A DNA stretch of 49,714 nucleotides from Bacteroidia bacterium (GCA_030431695.1 JAUIIU010000014.1:1-49714), one strand, 5' to 3'; positions 25,725 to 34,913 are shown, counted from the first letter of the stretch. Translations and numbers: made by a program. The notes: generated by a model not told the origin, from the letters alone.

Positions 25725-26517
25725 ATTTTGTAATTTCTATAAAAGCGTACAGAAAAGGACTTGAGTAAATTATGCTGTCCAACCTGTCATATAACCCGCC
25801 ATGCCCGGGCATAAGTACACCGCTGTCTTTGACTCCCGCCTGTCTCTTGAGCTTAGACTGAATGAGATCACCGATCGTACCAATGACCGAGGCTATCAGG
25901 GCCATCACGATCCACATCCATAACGGGAAGTGTTCGAAATACTTAAAGATAATAAATCCTGCGGCAACCGAACCGGCTATCCCACCTATAAATCCTTCCA
26001 CGGTCTTCTTTGGGGAAACCCGTTCCATTAGTTTTTTCTTCCCGAAATTCTTACCAACGAGGTACGCGAAACTGTCGTTGCTCCAAACCAGTATAAAGAC
26101 TCCCACAACCACTTCGGGAACAAATATTCCGTCCTGAACAGGTATCAGAGTGAGAAATACAAACCCACTGATTATATAAAATACAGTGGTCACGTATTTT
26201 TTCAGCAGGAACATTGAAATCTCTCCATCTGTGAAGAGTTCCTTCATCAGGAACAGGCATACAAAACAACACAGGATCAATAAAAGGTATACGGCGTAAT
26301 GATCGAATACATCATAACTCATGAAGTAGAACAGCAAAACAAGCAGCAAATAGGCCAGGAGGCTCTTTAAACCGATGATCCTTAGGTATTCATTGAGTGT
26401 AATTCCGGCAAGAACCAGGAAGAGACCCATGAACCATTCGCGCGACGTGAACAAACAGAAGATGACAATCGAGATGTACAGCACTCCCGATATAGCACGC
26501 ACGATAAGTTCCTTCAT
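25714..26517 (-). CDS. cdsA: Phosphatidate cytidylyltransferase (CDP-diacylglycerol synthase)
   Basis: 267-residue integral membrane enzyme making CDP-diacylglycerol from phosphatidate and CTP, the precursor for all phospholipids. About eight hydrophobic segments are visible. The signature is complete: VSPKKTVEGFIGG, then GDLIQSKLKRQAGVKDSG and MPGHGGLYDRLDS with the metal-binding acidic residues. Starts 3 bases after the LUD gene stop and overlaps psd by 11 bases, in the rsfS-ftsH-LUD-cdsA-psd-ACBP run. Confidence 0.95.
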   Translation of the reverse strand: MKELIVRAISGVLYISIVIFCLFTSREWFMGLFLVLAGITLNEYLRIIGLKSLLAYLLLVLLFYFMSYDVFDHYAVYLLLILCCFVCLFLMKELFTDGEISMFLLKKYVTTVFYIISGFVFLTLIPVQDGIFVPEVVVGVFILVWSNDSFAYLVGKNFGKKKLMERVSPKKTVEGFIGGIAGSVAAGFIIFKYFEHFPLWMWIVMALIASVIGTIGDLIQSKLKRQAGVKDSGVLMPGHGGLYDRLDSIIYSSPFLYAFIEITKYVS

Positions 26518-26520
26518 AGA

Positions 26521-27123
26521 TTACAGGTCTTCCAGTAACAGCAAATATAGGTTTTTTGTGCTACTTCCATAGCTCATGAAATCCTTTTCTTTGTTCGATT
26601 CGAAGTCCTGGATAGTGGTAATATTGCTGGGAATGTGGCGTGTGTTTACCGACTTGATTTTCCGCAATCCTTCACTGATATTTTCCACCAGTTGACTGGT
26701 AGTTCCGAATATCACGAAGTTGGCCGGTAGTTCGTGTAGTTTCTTTTCCTTGATCTGTTTTGAACAGAGTAAAATGGACCCGTTGTTGGATACCAGTGAT
26801 TCACAGTTTGACAGGAAGAACGTGGAATTTGTATTCTTGGTGAAATTCAGGTTGAAACCGTCGAAGCGCGAGCTTAGATTCTCGTCCAAACAAAAAACAT
26901 CCCGCTCGTACCAATCGTTCTCAAGCAGGATATTATCAAAAGCTTCCAGGATCTCCTCCATATTCTCGCAATACAGGAACTTCCCGCCATTGCGATTGAA
27001 ATTATAGGTGAATCGCTCATCAATAGGTAATTTCTCCTCAGGGAAATACCTGCTGTGCTCAGAACCTTTTACTTTTTCTTCTGATTTACCTTTAGGATTT
27101 AGAAGTCTTTTAAATAGACTCAT
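26521..27123 (-). CDS. LUD-domain protein (LutC/YkgG-like)
   Basis: 200-residue protein matching the LUD (DUF162) fold: EEILEAFDNILLENDW, SNNGSILLCSKQIKEKKLHELPANFVIFGTTSQLVENISEGLRKI and the C-terminal block with YGSSTKNLYLLLLEDL. In LutABC operons LUD proteins belong to lactate-oxidising complexes with iron-sulfur partners, but no such partners are adjacent here. The gene is placed between ftsH and cdsA, 87 bases after ftsH, as I recall from other flavobacterial genomes. Its role in this setting is unknown. Confidence 0.85.
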   Translation of the reverse strand: MSLFKRLLNPKGKSEEKVKGSEHSRYFPEEKLPIDERFTYNFNRNGGKFLYCENMEEILEAFDNILLENDWYERDVFCLDENLSSRFDGFNLNFTKNTNSTFFLSNCESLVSNNGSILLCSKQIKEKKLHELPANFVIFGTTSQLVENISEGLRKIKSVNTRHIPSNITTIQDFESNKEKDFMSYGSSTKNLYLLLLEDL

Positions 27124-27210
27124 TTGTGGGTATTGAGGAGTTCGAAAAATTCACGTAATTCCAAAGATATGAAATATCAGTAGAAATACTGTGCCCTGAA
27201 TTCTAAAGTT

Positions 27211-29217
27211 TTAGGATTTCGGCTCTACAGGTTCCTCAGTTGTAGGAACTTGATCTTCCTTACCTTTAGGCTTTTCTTTTTCAGCCTCGGCGATTTTGTC
27301 TTCCCTGTTCTTAAATGGTCTGATCCCAAAAATACGCTCAAGACTCTCCTTGAATATCACTTCTTTTTCGAGTAATTCTTCGGCTAACATGAGTAGCTTA
27401 TCCTTGTTCTCACTGAGCAATTCAAGTGCTCTTTGGTACTGTGCCTCGATAAGGTTTGAGATCTCTTTGTCGATAAGCTCTGCCGTCTTTTCACTGTAAG
27501 GCTTTGTGAATCCATAGTCGGTTTGCCCGGTGGAATCGTAATAGGTAAGGTTTCCGATCTCGTCGTTCAGACCGTAAATGGTCACCATGGCCCGTGCCTG
27601 TTTCGTCACTTTTTCCAGATCACTCAGCGCTCCGGTGGATATCTTATCGAAAATTATCTTTTCAGCGGCACGGCCTCCCATGGTAGCACACATTTCATCC
27701 AGCATCTGCTCCGGACGAACGATCAAACGCTCTTCGGGCAGATACCAGGCAGCACCCAAGGACTGACCCCTCGGTACAATGGTCACTTTTACCAATGGAG
27801 CAGCGTGCTCCAGTATCCAGCTTACAGTTGCATGGCCTGCTTCGTGTACCGCTATCGCTTTCTTCTCCTCGGGAGTAATTATCTTGTTCTTCTTTTCCAA
27901 TCCGCCTACGATCCTGTCCACAGCATCCAGGAAATCCTGTTTGCCCACGGATTTCTTTTCGTTCCTGGCAGCGATAAGTGCAGCTTCATTACATACATTG
28001 GCAATATCGGCACCGGAGAATCCGGGGGTTTGTCTGGCGAGGAAATCAGTATCTACAGAATCGTCCTTCTTGATCGGGCGTAGGTGAACCTCGAAGATCT
28101 CTTTTCTTTCACGTACATCGGGGAGATCAACATAGATCTGACGGTCGAAACGGCCGGCACGCATAAGCGCCTTATCCAGTACATCGGCGCGGTTTGTGGC
28201 TGCGATCACGATCACATTGGTGTTCGTTCCGAAACCATCCATTTCCGTTAGCAACTGGTTCAGTGTATTTTCACGTTCGTCGTTGGAACCCGAGAAATTG
28301 TTCTTTCCCCTGGCTCTACCTATCGCATCGATCTCATCGATAAAGATGATGGACGGAGATTTCTCTTTAGCTTGTTTGAAAAGGTCGCGTACTCTAGAAG
28401 CACCTACACCAACGAACATTTCCACAAAATCCGACCCGGATAAAGAGAAGAATGGAACCTTTGCCTCCCCTGCAACCGCTTTGGCCAGCAGGGTCTTACC
28501 CGTTCCCGGAGGGCCTACGAGCAAGGCTCCTTTGGGGATCTTTCCACCCAGTGATGTGTATTTGTCGGGGTTTTTCAGGAAATCCACGATCTCCTGAACC
28601 TCTTCTTTTGCACCTTCCAAACCGGCAACATCTTTGAACGAGGTCTTTACTTCGGTCTTCTCATCAAAAAGCTTTGCCTTCGATTTACCGATATTGAAGA
28701 TCTGCCCGCCGGCACCGCCTCCCGCTCCCGAGGACATACGCCTCATGATGAATATCCAGATACCGATGATCACGATAAAAGGCAACAAGGTGAGGAATAA
28801 TTCACCCCACATATTGCTGTCGGTGTTCCAAACTATCTTGGTATCGAGATTATTCTCGGCCTTGATCTGGTTTATATTGTTCTCGAAATTCTGCAGATCA
28901 CCGAATTCAAACTGGTAGGACGGTTCACTGGCAGATGAGAAAAAGCTTCTTTTCTTGGAATCTGCGTGAATAGCCTTTTGCTTGGCTTCAGTAGTAAGAT
29001 AGACCTTCGCAAGCTTTTTATTTATGATCTCGATCTTTTCAACATCACCATCGCGAAGGTAGTTCTCGAATTCAGCCTGTGTGGTCTTACCCGGCTGAGA
29101 CAAACTGCTGCCTCCGAAGAATTGTATTCCCAGAAATATCATGATAATGGCCGCGTAGATCCAATAGGCATTGAACCTGGGCTTCTTTATTTCTGGTTTT
29201 TTATTGTCATTCGCCAT
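27211..29217 (-). CDS. ftsH: ATP-dependent zinc metalloprotease FtsH
   Basis: 668-residue membrane protease that degrades misfolded membrane proteins and selected soluble regulators such as LpxC in other bacteria. Two membrane segments (about 18-34 and 140-158) enclose a periplasmic domain. AAA module: Walker A GPPGTGKT (235-242), Walker B FIDEID (292-297), SRH with AGRFDRQ. Zinc site HEAGH (458-462) plus the later Asp-containing helix [14 protein letters not shown]. The C-terminal 30 residues are highly charged (Lys, Glu, Pro), likely disordered. Follows rsfS by 15 bases. Confidence 0.97.
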   Translation of the reverse strand: MANDNKKPEIKKPRFNAYWIYAAIIMIFLGIQFFGGSSLSQPGKTTQAEFENYLRDGDVEKIEIINKKLAKVYLTTEAKQKAIHADSKKRSFFSSASEPSYQFEFGDLQNFENNINQIKAENNLDTKIVWNTDSNMWGELFLTLLPFIVIIGIWIFIMRRMSSGAGGGAGGQIFNIGKSKAKLFDEKTEVKTSFKDVAGLEGAKEEVQEIVDFLKNPDKYTSLGGKIPKGALLVGPPGTGKTLLAKAVAGEAKVPFFSLSGSDFVEMFVGVGASRVRDLFKQAKEKSPSIIFIDEIDAIGRARGKNNFSGSNDERENTLNQLLTEMDGFGTNTNVIVIAATNRADVLDKALMRAGRFDRQIYVDLPDVRERKEIFEVHLRPIKKDDSVDTDFLARQTPGFSGADIANVCNEAALIAARNEKKSVGKQDFLDAVDRIVGGLEKKNKIITPEEKKAIAVHEAGHATVSWILEHAAPLVKVTIVPRGQSLGAAWYLPEERLIVRPEQMLDEMCATMGGRAAEKIIFDKISTGALSDLEKVTKQARAMVTIYGLNDEIGNLTYYDSTGQTDYGFTKPYSEKTAELIDKEISNLIEAQYQRALELLSENKDKLLMLAEELLEKEVIFKESLERIFGIRPFKNREDKIAEAEKEKPKGKEDQVPTTEEPVEPKS

Positions 29218-29232
29218 AAATCCTCGACTAAA

Positions 29233-29604
29233 TTAATACGTTGTTTCTATTTTAACTGATTTGGCATCACCCCATAATCCTTCAATATCGTAGAATTCCC
29301 GGATATGTTTCTGAAAAACGTGAACTACCACATGAACATAATCCAATAGAACCCACTCCGCATTATCACTTCCTTCTACATGCCAGGGTTTTTCTTTGAT
29401 TGATTTGCTGACTATCTTCTGAATGGAATTAACAATTGCATTGACCTGGGTGTTAGAGGTTCCGTCGCAGATTACGAAATAGTCACAAACGGTGTTTTCA
29501 ATTTTCCTAAGGTCCAGAATTTCAATATTCTGACCCTTCACTTCTTCAATTCCTGATATTATTTGAGTTACAAGTTGATCTGATCCGGTTTCTCTCTCTA
29601 ACAT
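29233..29604 (-). CDS. rsfS: Ribosome silencing factor
   Basis: 123-residue RsfS/RsfA, which binds ribosomal protein uL14 and blocks subunit joining when nutrients are short. Conserved blocks: IEILDLRKIENTVCDYFVICDGTSNTQV, KPWHVEGSDNAEWVLLDYVHVVVHVF and REFYDIEGLWGDAK. First gene of the leftward operon with ftsH; a consensus -7 box lies 20 bases upstream. Divergent from birA. Confidence 0.96.
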   Translation of the reverse strand: MLERETGSDQLVTQIISGIEEVKGQNIEILDLRKIENTVCDYFVICDGTSNTQVNAIVNSIQKIVSKSIKEKPWHVEGSDNAEWVLLDYVHVVVHVFQKHIREFYDIEGLWGDAKSVKIETTY

Positions 29605-29623
29605 TAAAGTTTTTTTATTTGCG

Positions 29624-29631
29624 CAAAGTTA
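29624..29631 (-). promoter_or_regulatory. Candidate promoter for the rsfS-ftsH-cdsA-psd operon
   Basis: Minus strand TAACTTTG matches TAnnTTTG exactly, 20 bases before the rsfS ATG; a TTTC lies 17 bases upstream of it where the -33 element is expected. Confidence 0.5.
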
Positions 29632-29690
29632 TTACTTTTTTGTTTCTTGAAACGTTATTAAAAATGTAAAGTAACACATTCTTAACCCTC

Positions 29691-30422
29691 TTGAATTTAA
29701 TCAAACTTAGTGCCACTGCGTCTACGAACACCTGTCTGAAGAAGATGGCCTCGGAAATTTCCCTTGAAGACGAAACCGTGGTCTGGGCCGATACCCAGAC
29801 TGAGGGCAGGGGACAGAGGGGTAATTCGTGGTATTCCGAAACAGGTAAAAGTCTAACATTTAGTGTGTTGAAGCGGTTTTCTGAGCTTCCCGCAGAAACT
29901 GGTAGCGCTATAAATTTTGCGGTTTCCCTCGGAATCATGGATGCGTTAAAATCACTTGAAATACCTTCGGTAGCTGTAAAATGGCCTAACGACATTATGT
30001 CATACGATAAGAAGATCTGCGGAATCCTGGTGCAAAATCAGCTTAAGGGCGGGTTGATATCGTCTTCCGTCATCGGGATCGGGATCAATGTGAACAATTT
30101 AAAACTGGATTCACTACCCAACGCAGGTTCCATGAGACTGGTCGCCAATAGGGAGTTCGACCTCAAAACCGTATTTGATAAGGTTGTTGAAAGTGTTCTG
30201 AAGGAATTGCGCTTACTGAGCCTCGAAAGTTCAGAAGAACTTCGTAAGAATTATGAATATTTTTTATTCAGGAAAGATAAACGATCGGAATTTTTGCTTA
30301 GTGATGGTTCAGAGAGATCTGGCGTGATTCGCGGTGTAAATAGACTGGGTCAACTCGAAGTAGAGTTGAACGACGGTTTAAGGCGTAGTTTTCAGCTGAA
30401 GGAAATAAGCCTGAAATTCTAG
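29691..30422 (+). CDS. birA: Biotin--[acetyl-CoA-carboxylase] ligase
   Basis: 243-residue biotin protein ligase that activates biotin with ATP and attaches it to carrier proteins. Catalytic marks: STNTCLKK near the start, the biotinyl-AMP loop GRGQRGNSW (about 38-46), VKWPNDIMSYDKKICGILVQ with the catalytic Lys, and GIGINVNN. It lacks the N-terminal DNA-binding domain, so it is a class I ligase without repressor function. The only start codon in the right place is TTG at 29691 (family N-terminus is M-x-x-I-K-L); an in-frame stop lies just upstream and no ATG fits. Its 3' end overlaps the SRPBCC gene by 4 bases. Confidence 0.93.
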   Translation: MNLIKLSATASTNTCLKKMASEISLEDETVVWADTQTEGRGQRGNSWYSETGKSLTFSVLKRFSELPAETGSAINFAVSLGIMDALKSLEIPSVAVKWPNDIMSYDKKICGILVQNQLKGGLISSSVIGIGINVNNLKLDSLPNAGSMRLVANREFDLKTVFDKVVESVLKELRLLSLESSEELRKNYEYFLFRKDKRSEFLLSDGSERSGVIRGVNRLGQLEVELNDGLRRSFQLKEISLKF

Positions 30423-30811
30423 ATCTTTTCCAGGTTCGAGACCAGTGTTTCCAGGAATTTAGTGATCGGCCCCTTGATCATCATGGCCATCATAGGATTG
30501 AAATCTCCACTAAAGACCAGCGTTACATCCGAATTGTCGGTATTGGTTTCTTCGATATTCCCTGTTAGATTGAACGGTATTTTATCGCTAATGGCACCCA
30601 GGGATACTTTTTGTGGTGAATCCACTTCCTTGACTTCCAGACCGATCTCCGGCATTCCTTTGAGGGCAAAGATGAAGGACCTTTCACTCAACACCTCAAA
30701 TTTGCTGATATTTTCGGGCATCAGCTGTTCAAAATTCTCGACCTTGCTCAGGTAACTGCAAAGGTCTTCAGCCGATTTCTCAACGTTTACTTTTCTACTT
30801 TCAATTCGCAT
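30419..30811 (-). CDS. SRPBCC-fold protein
   Basis: 130-residue small protein with the START/SRPBCC-like pattern: opening strand IESRKVNVEKS, helix SAEDLCSYLSKVENFEQLMP, a series of strands (FEVLSERSFIFALKGM, LEVKEVDSPQKVSLG, DVTLVFSGDFNP) and a final long helix (PITKFLETLVSNLEKI). This fold binds hydrophobic ligands, but no ligand can be named. Placed between birA (convergent, 4-base overlap) and pyrE (30 bases upstream on the same strand), so probably cotranscribed with pyrE. Confidence 0.8.
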   Translation of the reverse strand: MRIESRKVNVEKSAEDLCSYLSKVENFEQLMPENISKFEVLSERSFIFALKGMPEIGLEVKEVDSPQKVSLGAISDKIPFNLTGNIEETNTDNSDVTLVFSGDFNPMMAMMIKGPITKFLETLVSNLEKI

Positions 30812-30841
30812 GGATAAGGTAATTCGGTAATGTGACAGGCA

Positions 30842-31510
30842 TTAGTTCTTCTCGGTATCTACGGTCATCTTTGGGTCCCAATTCGCCGGGTCGTTTCGCC
30901 ACTGTGATAGCAGTGAGGATTCCTCCCCATTGATATAACCCGAACGTTCCGCCTGGAGAACGATCTCGGAATAATCACTTAGGGTGTGCAAGGGAATTTC
31001 CGCTTTTTCGAAATTCTTTTCAGCTACCTCAAAGCCATAGGTGAATATTGCCACCATCCCTTTGACGTTCAGCTGTGCCTCTCTCAAGGCTTCAACAGCG
31101 GCTAGGCTGCTTTTACCTGTACTGATGAGGTCTTCCACAACCACCACTGTCTGATTGACTTCCACAAGCCCTTCGATCTTATTTTGTCTTCCGTGTTTCT
31201 TAGCTTCAGGGCGAACGTAACAAAAAGGAACATTCAGGTAGTCGGCCACCAGCATCCCAATGCCTATGGCACCTGTGGCAACTCCGGCAATTATATCGGG
31301 TTTACCATAAAGTGTCTCGATCTGTCCTGCGATCTGCTCCCTGATATAGTTGCGAATAACCGGAAAAGACAGTGTGATCCTGTTATCGCAATAGATAGGT
31401 GATTTCCATCCGGACGCCCACTGAAAAGGATTTTGAGGTTGTAATTTTATTGCATTAATTTGCAGCAGTAATTCGGCCGTTTTCTGAGCGGTTTCCTTGT
31501 TTAAAATCAT
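30842..31510 (-). CDS. pyrE: Orotate phosphoribosyltransferase
   Basis: 222-residue enzyme joining orotate to PRPP to give orotidine 5'-phosphate in pyrimidine synthesis. Visible marks: SGWKSPIYCDNR (orotate/phosphate site), GVATGAIGIGMLVADYL, the flexible-loop RPEAKKHGRQNKIEG with catalytic Lys, and the PRPP motif VVVVEDLISTGKS. The ATG at 31510 gives the normal length; a longer upstream frame belongs to the antisense of the NUDIX gene. Its start codon lies 7 bases from the divergent NUDIX start, and a consensus -7 box overlaps that NUDIX start, implying a leaderless or nearly leaderless mRNA. Confidence 0.95.
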   Translation of the reverse strand: MILNKETAQKTAELLLQINAIKLQPQNPFQWASGWKSPIYCDNRITLSFPVIRNYIREQIAGQIETLYGKPDIIAGVATGAIGIGMLVADYLNVPFCYVRPEAKKHGRQNKIEGLVEVNQTVVVVEDLISTGKSSLAAVEALREAQLNVKGMVAIFTYGFEVAEKNFEKAEIPLHTLSDYSEIVLQAERSGYINGEESSLLSQWRNDPANWDPKMTVDTEKN

Positions 31511-31514
31511 ACTG

Positions 31515-31522
31515 CAAATGTA
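31515..31522 (-). promoter_or_regulatory. Candidate pyrE -7 box overlapping the NUDIX start codon
   Basis: Minus strand TACATTTG is an exact TAnnTTTG match, only 4 bases from the pyrE ATG; a TTG lies 23 bases upstream of it. The complement contains the ATG of the NUDIX gene (31518-31520). Transcription would start at or within a few bases of the pyrE start codon. Confidence 0.5.
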
Positions 31523-32141
31523 TAAAGTTTTTGTGAAAGACATTCCAATAATTCTCTCCACAGAGAAAAATATTGGTAAGCAGTATACCTCCATTCCTTT
31601 GAAGTTCGCACGCTTCAAAAAACTGATCAAAAAGATCAATGAAGGCGAACTCATCTATGTGAATTTGTACCATAAGAACGAAGAATCCCTGGAAAAGTTC
31701 CTTCGAAAGAAACTTCCTGTTGTGGAGGCAGCCGGCGGGCTGGTATACAATAACAAGAGGGAGATATTATTCATTTACCGTAACGATCGCTGGGATATCC
31801 CGAAAGGTGCTATCGAGAAAGGTGAGAGTCACCAGGATGCCGCAGTGCGGGAAGTAGAAGAGGAAACGGGTATCACGGGTCTGGAAGTAAAGAAATTCCT
31901 AACTACCACCTATCACGTTTTCAAACGCAATGGTAAATTCAAACTCAAGATCACCTACTGGTTCGAGATGTATTCTGAATTCAGCGGTGAATTCACACCC
32001 CAGGTCAATGAAGGTATTCTCAAAGTGAAGTGGAAGAATTTCGAGAAAACCCAGAAAGCCCTTCAGGATTCTTATGAAAACATCAAACTTCTCTTTCCGA
32101 AGGAATACCTACTCACTCACCCGAACGACAGGGTAACGTAA
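31518..32141 (+). CDS. NUDIX hydrolase
   Basis: 207-residue NUDIX protein hydrolysing a nucleoside-diphosphate-linked compound. The Nudix box is complete (GAIEKGE, then AAVREVEEETGI, fitting G-x5-E-x7-REU-x-EE-x-GU). An N-terminal region of about 65 residues rich in Lys and aromatic residues (VFVKDIPIILSTEKNIG) precedes the catalytic domain; this two-part layout is familiar from flavobacterial relatives. The ATG at 31518 is preferred to an in-frame TTG at 31497, which lies inside pyrE. Head-to-head with pyrE; its 3' end overlaps the convergent M14 peptidase gene by 33 bases. Substrate unknown. Confidence 0.88.
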   Translation: MYKVFVKDIPIILSTEKNIGKQYTSIPLKFARFKKLIKKINEGELIYVNLYHKNEESLEKFLRKKLPVVEAAGGLVYNNKREILFIYRNDRWDIPKGAIEKGESHQDAAVREVEEETGITGLEVKKFLTTTYHVFKRNGKFKLKITYWFEMYSEFSGEFTPQVNEGILKVKWKNFEKTQKALQDSYENIKLLFPKEYLLTHPNDRVT

Positions 32142-33875
32142 ATGCGCTTTCTCATAATTATTTGATCTCTGGTAGATCCAGTTCAGCTGGGCGAACCAGT
32201 TGCCGGCAAATCTTTCATCATCGCGCTTTAACTGCTCAAATTCACTTTTCAGTTCAGGGTCCTCATTCAGCATCTCCAGCGCTTTGTCCTCCCAGACGTA
32301 TGGAGAAAATCCTTCTTTTTGTCTCAGTATACTGTCGAAAAAGTTCCAGTTGAAGAAGGAATCCGGTGCTTCGGGTTCCAGGGTTTCGATTATATATCTC
32401 ACCCCCGGTTGTTTGGTCTCCACAATATAGTCTCCTGCTTTCACATTGACTTCCTCCAGATGTTTGCTCACCTTCGTATTGTAGTGTGGATAATGTCCTT
32501 CATACGGACTTTGACTGGTATCGTAAGATTCTATCCTGTAAACTTCGGCCGTAAGCGTACTGTCCTTATCGACATAGTCGCAGCGTATCTTGTTCTTCCG
32601 AAGTAATTCGATCACGTTCCAGTAGCCACCCGAAATAATATACTTTTCAGGTATTGTGACAGACCGGTTGGGTTTAAAATGGTTGTAGTAAGTAACCTCC
32701 CTGGTGTATGGCCTTGAACGGTCGTATTTTAATCGTTGTGCACCCGTCACCTCACTTTCGGTCATTTCGGCTTCGTACCCTTTGAACTGCAAGGTTGTGG
32801 TCTTAGTGCTGTCGATCTGCCAATCCAGCGGGTAACTGTCCCCCGGATTATAGCTGCTGTTCGCAACTTTTCGAAGATCCAGTATCGTTTTTGCTTCAGC
32901 ATTCGAAATCGAAATGAAATCACGAAGCAGGGCATGGGTTCCTTCTACCCTGTCCTTGTAGGGTTTCAGCATATGTGTTTCGATCATCATCCCGAGCGTA
33001 TTGAACAGGGTGGTATAACCCGTGGAATATCGCGGATAGTCCAGGAACTGTGAGAATCCGCTATCGGGCGTTCGATTGAAAACGTTCACATATGGAGTGA
33101 TATCGTAATTGTGTTGTTTCAGGGAATCTTCAAGCCTGGGCATGAAGTTAGTATGCATATAATCCCCCAGTACATTGCCCAGTTTGTTATGCTGTGTGAA
33201 TAAATGTGTAAGTGTATATTGATAGTCCGCACCGTTGCTCACATGAGTATCTATGAACAAGTCGGGTTTCACGGTACGGAACAGATCCATAAACGCACGT
33301 GCATTACGGGTGTCGGCTTTCATGAAATCACGGTTTAGGTCAAAATTCCTGGCATTCCCCCTGAAACCGTATTCTTCCGGGCCATTTTGATTGGCCCGGG
33401 TTCCACTGTTGCGATTCAGGGCCCCACCGATATTGTATACAGGGATTACTGCAACTATAGCGTTTTCCGGAGTTGGGATCTTCCCTTCGGCAAGGTCCCT
33501 CATAAGCATCATCGAGGCATCGATTCCGTCACTTTCTCCCGGATGGATACCATTGTTTATTAGAATACGCACTATCTCCTCGTTGCCGGCGAACTCCGAT
33601 TCAAAGCTCCGATTGGTGTTAAAGGTGACCAAATGCAGTTGTTTTCCACTATCTGTTTTATCCATTTCATATATTGCAACGGAAGCGTACTTCGCGGCCA
33701 GGTTTTCATAAAATTCGATCACTTCTTCGTAAGTAGCCGTTTGCATACCTTCCGATCTCTCAAATGTCGTGGTGAAGTCATAATCCGATACTACAGAATT
33801 ATCTCCGCATGAGATTAATGAGGCAAACGATAGTAAGAAGATGTATTTTCTCATCATTTTGTCGATTTTGTTCAT
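32109..33875 (-). CDS. M14-family zinc carboxypeptidase lipoprotein
   Basis: 588-residue predicted lipoprotein peptidase. The signal ends with a lipobox LISC (Cys23 counting from the 33875 ATG; ATGs at 33857 and 33854 are alternatives). Catalytic domain about residues 50-330: zinc ligands in NNGIHPGESDG (His, Glu) and IDTHVSNG (His), substrate-binding RNFDLNRDF, and the catalytic Glu in GMMIETHML. The C-terminal 250 residues are beta-rich and probably accessory, with VIETKQPGVRYIIETLEP typical of this Bacteroidota M14 subgroup. Should act in the periplasm or on the cell surface, trimming C-terminal residues of peptides. It overlaps the NUDIX gene tail to tail. Confidence 0.9.
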   Translation of the reverse strand: MNKIDKMMRKYIFLLSFASLISCGDNSVVSDYDFTTTFERSEGMQTATYEEVIEFYENLAAKYASVAIYEMDKTDSGKQLHLVTFNTNRSFESEFAGNEEIVRILINNGIHPGESDGIDASMMLMRDLAEGKIPTPENAIVAVIPVYNIGGALNRNSGTRANQNGPEEYGFRGNARNFDLNRDFMKADTRNARAFMDLFRTVKPDLFIDTHVSNGADYQYTLTHLFTQHNKLGNVLGDYMHTNFMPRLEDSLKQHNYDITPYVNVFNRTPDSGFSQFLDYPRYSTGYTTLFNTLGMMIETHMLKPYKDRVEGTHALLRDFISISNAEAKTILDLRKVANSSYNPGDSYPLDWQIDSTKTTTLQFKGYEAEMTESEVTGAQRLKYDRSRPYTREVTYYNHFKPNRSVTIPEKYIISGGYWNVIELLRKNKIRCDYVDKDSTLTAEVYRIESYDTSQSPYEGHYPHYNTKVSKHLEEVNVKAGDYIVETKQPGVRYIIETLEPEAPDSFFNWNFFDSILRQKEGFSPYVWEDKALEMLNEDPELKSEFEQLKRDDERFAGNWFAQLNWIYQRSNNYEKAHLRYPVVRVSE

Positions 33876-33955
33876 TTTTATTCAACGAATGGACGATTTA
33901 ACATAGGATAATGCTAAAAAAAATAAAAAAGTTACAGGTTTCTGAATTGCTTTTA

Positions 33956-33963
33956 TATATTTG
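33956..33963 (+). promoter_or_regulatory. Candidate promoter of the secreted T9SS protein gene
   Basis: TATATTTG matches TAnnTTTG exactly, 32 bases before the ATG at 33996. The leader is A/T-rich (AAACTTTAAACTTATAATT), which favours strong initiation in Bacteroidota. The -33 element is only approximate (GTTA at 33931-33934). Confidence 0.55.
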
Positions 33964-33995
33964 TTCGGACAATATTAAACTTTAAACTTATAATT

Positions 33996-34913
33996 ATGAA
34001 AAAAATTACTTTGTTAGCTCTGTCATTAGTAGCTTCTGCTTCTATGATAGGACAATCATCATTAAACGGACCAGGTGAGATCACACCTGGAGCTAATTCT
34101 GATGTACCTTTTTATCGTGGTGCTCCTGTAGTTCTTACTCAGTCTCTAGATCCTGTTACAGTTGATACCGGTGGTGTTGCATGTTGGGATAACGTTGGAG
34201 GTGAATACCGTGATAACGCATTTTATCGTGTGTACAAACTCGACGATTTCGGAATCACCGGAGATTTCATGGTAAGTTCATTGGAATGGGGTCAGGGAAG
34301 TGCTGATTCAAACAACCAACTTGGTTTGAACCTGTACCTTGCTGATACGGATGATCTTGGTACTGCTACGCTTACACTGCTAGATGGAACCACTCACTCA
34401 TCCGATCCTGCAGACGACCTGTCTTTGGTAAGTGCACCACTTTCCACTACAGTTCCTCAGGGATCTATTCTTGTATTCGAAGTATTCGCTCCGGACGGTG
34501 GTACTGCTCTTGACGTTAAATTCTTCCCTGGATTTAATTCAGCTGGTGAGAACGACGACAGTTACCTGAAGTCTGATGGATGTTCTATCTCTGCTCCTGC
34601 AACTACTACATCTATCGGTTTCCCAGACAACCAGTATGTAATGAATGTTGTTGGTGATATCGCACTTTCAACTTCAGACAGGCTTTCTGATCTTATCGGA
34701 ATCTATCCTAACCCAACAACGAATATCCTTAACGTGAATGTACCTTCTAACATCGAAGTAAACAGCGCTAGCCTGTACGATGTTCTTGGTAAGAACACTG
34801 GAGTTCAGTTGGTTAACGGTCAGATGAACACTTCAAACCTTTCAAGAGGTGTTTACATCCTGAACATTGATACTGCTGAAGGAACTCTTACTCAGAAGAT
34901 CGTTAAGCAATAG
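33996..34913 (+). CDS. Secreted protein with T9SS type A sorting domain, probably abundant
   Basis: 305-residue exported protein. Signal peptide MKKITLLALSLVASASMIGQ; an N-terminal acidic beta-rich domain (about 21-232) with no recognised family, rich in Asp, Gly, Thr and containing only two Cys (in VACWD and DGCSI); and a T9SS type A sorting domain (about 236-305: IGIYPNPTTN, LYDVLGKNTG, LSRGVYILNI, IVKQ end). Codon choice differs from its neighbours: GCT, GTT, TCT, CTT and GGT dominate, the pattern of highly expressed genes. It has its own promoter and terminator, so it is a single-gene unit. Likely an abundant surface or extracellular protein of unknown role. Confidence 0.88.
   Translation: MKKITLLALSLVASASMIGQSSLNGPGEITPGANSDVPFYRGAPVVLTQSLDPVTVDTGGVACWDNVGGEYRDNAFYRVYKLDDFGITGDFMVSSLEWGQGSADSNNQLGLNLYLADTDDLGTATLTLLDGTTHSSDPADDLSLVSAPLSTTVPQGSILVFEVFAPDGGTALDVKFFPGFNSAGENDDSYLKSDGCSISAPATTTSIGFPDNQYVMNVVGDIALSTSDRLSDLIGIYPNPTTNILNVNVPSNIEVNSASLYDVLGKNTGVQLVNGQMNTSNLSRGVYILNIDTAEGTLTQKIVKQ

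Noticed and set aside
27523-28083. 186-codon open frame antisense to ftsH
   Set aside because: Shadow of the conserved AAA and protease domains on the other strand.
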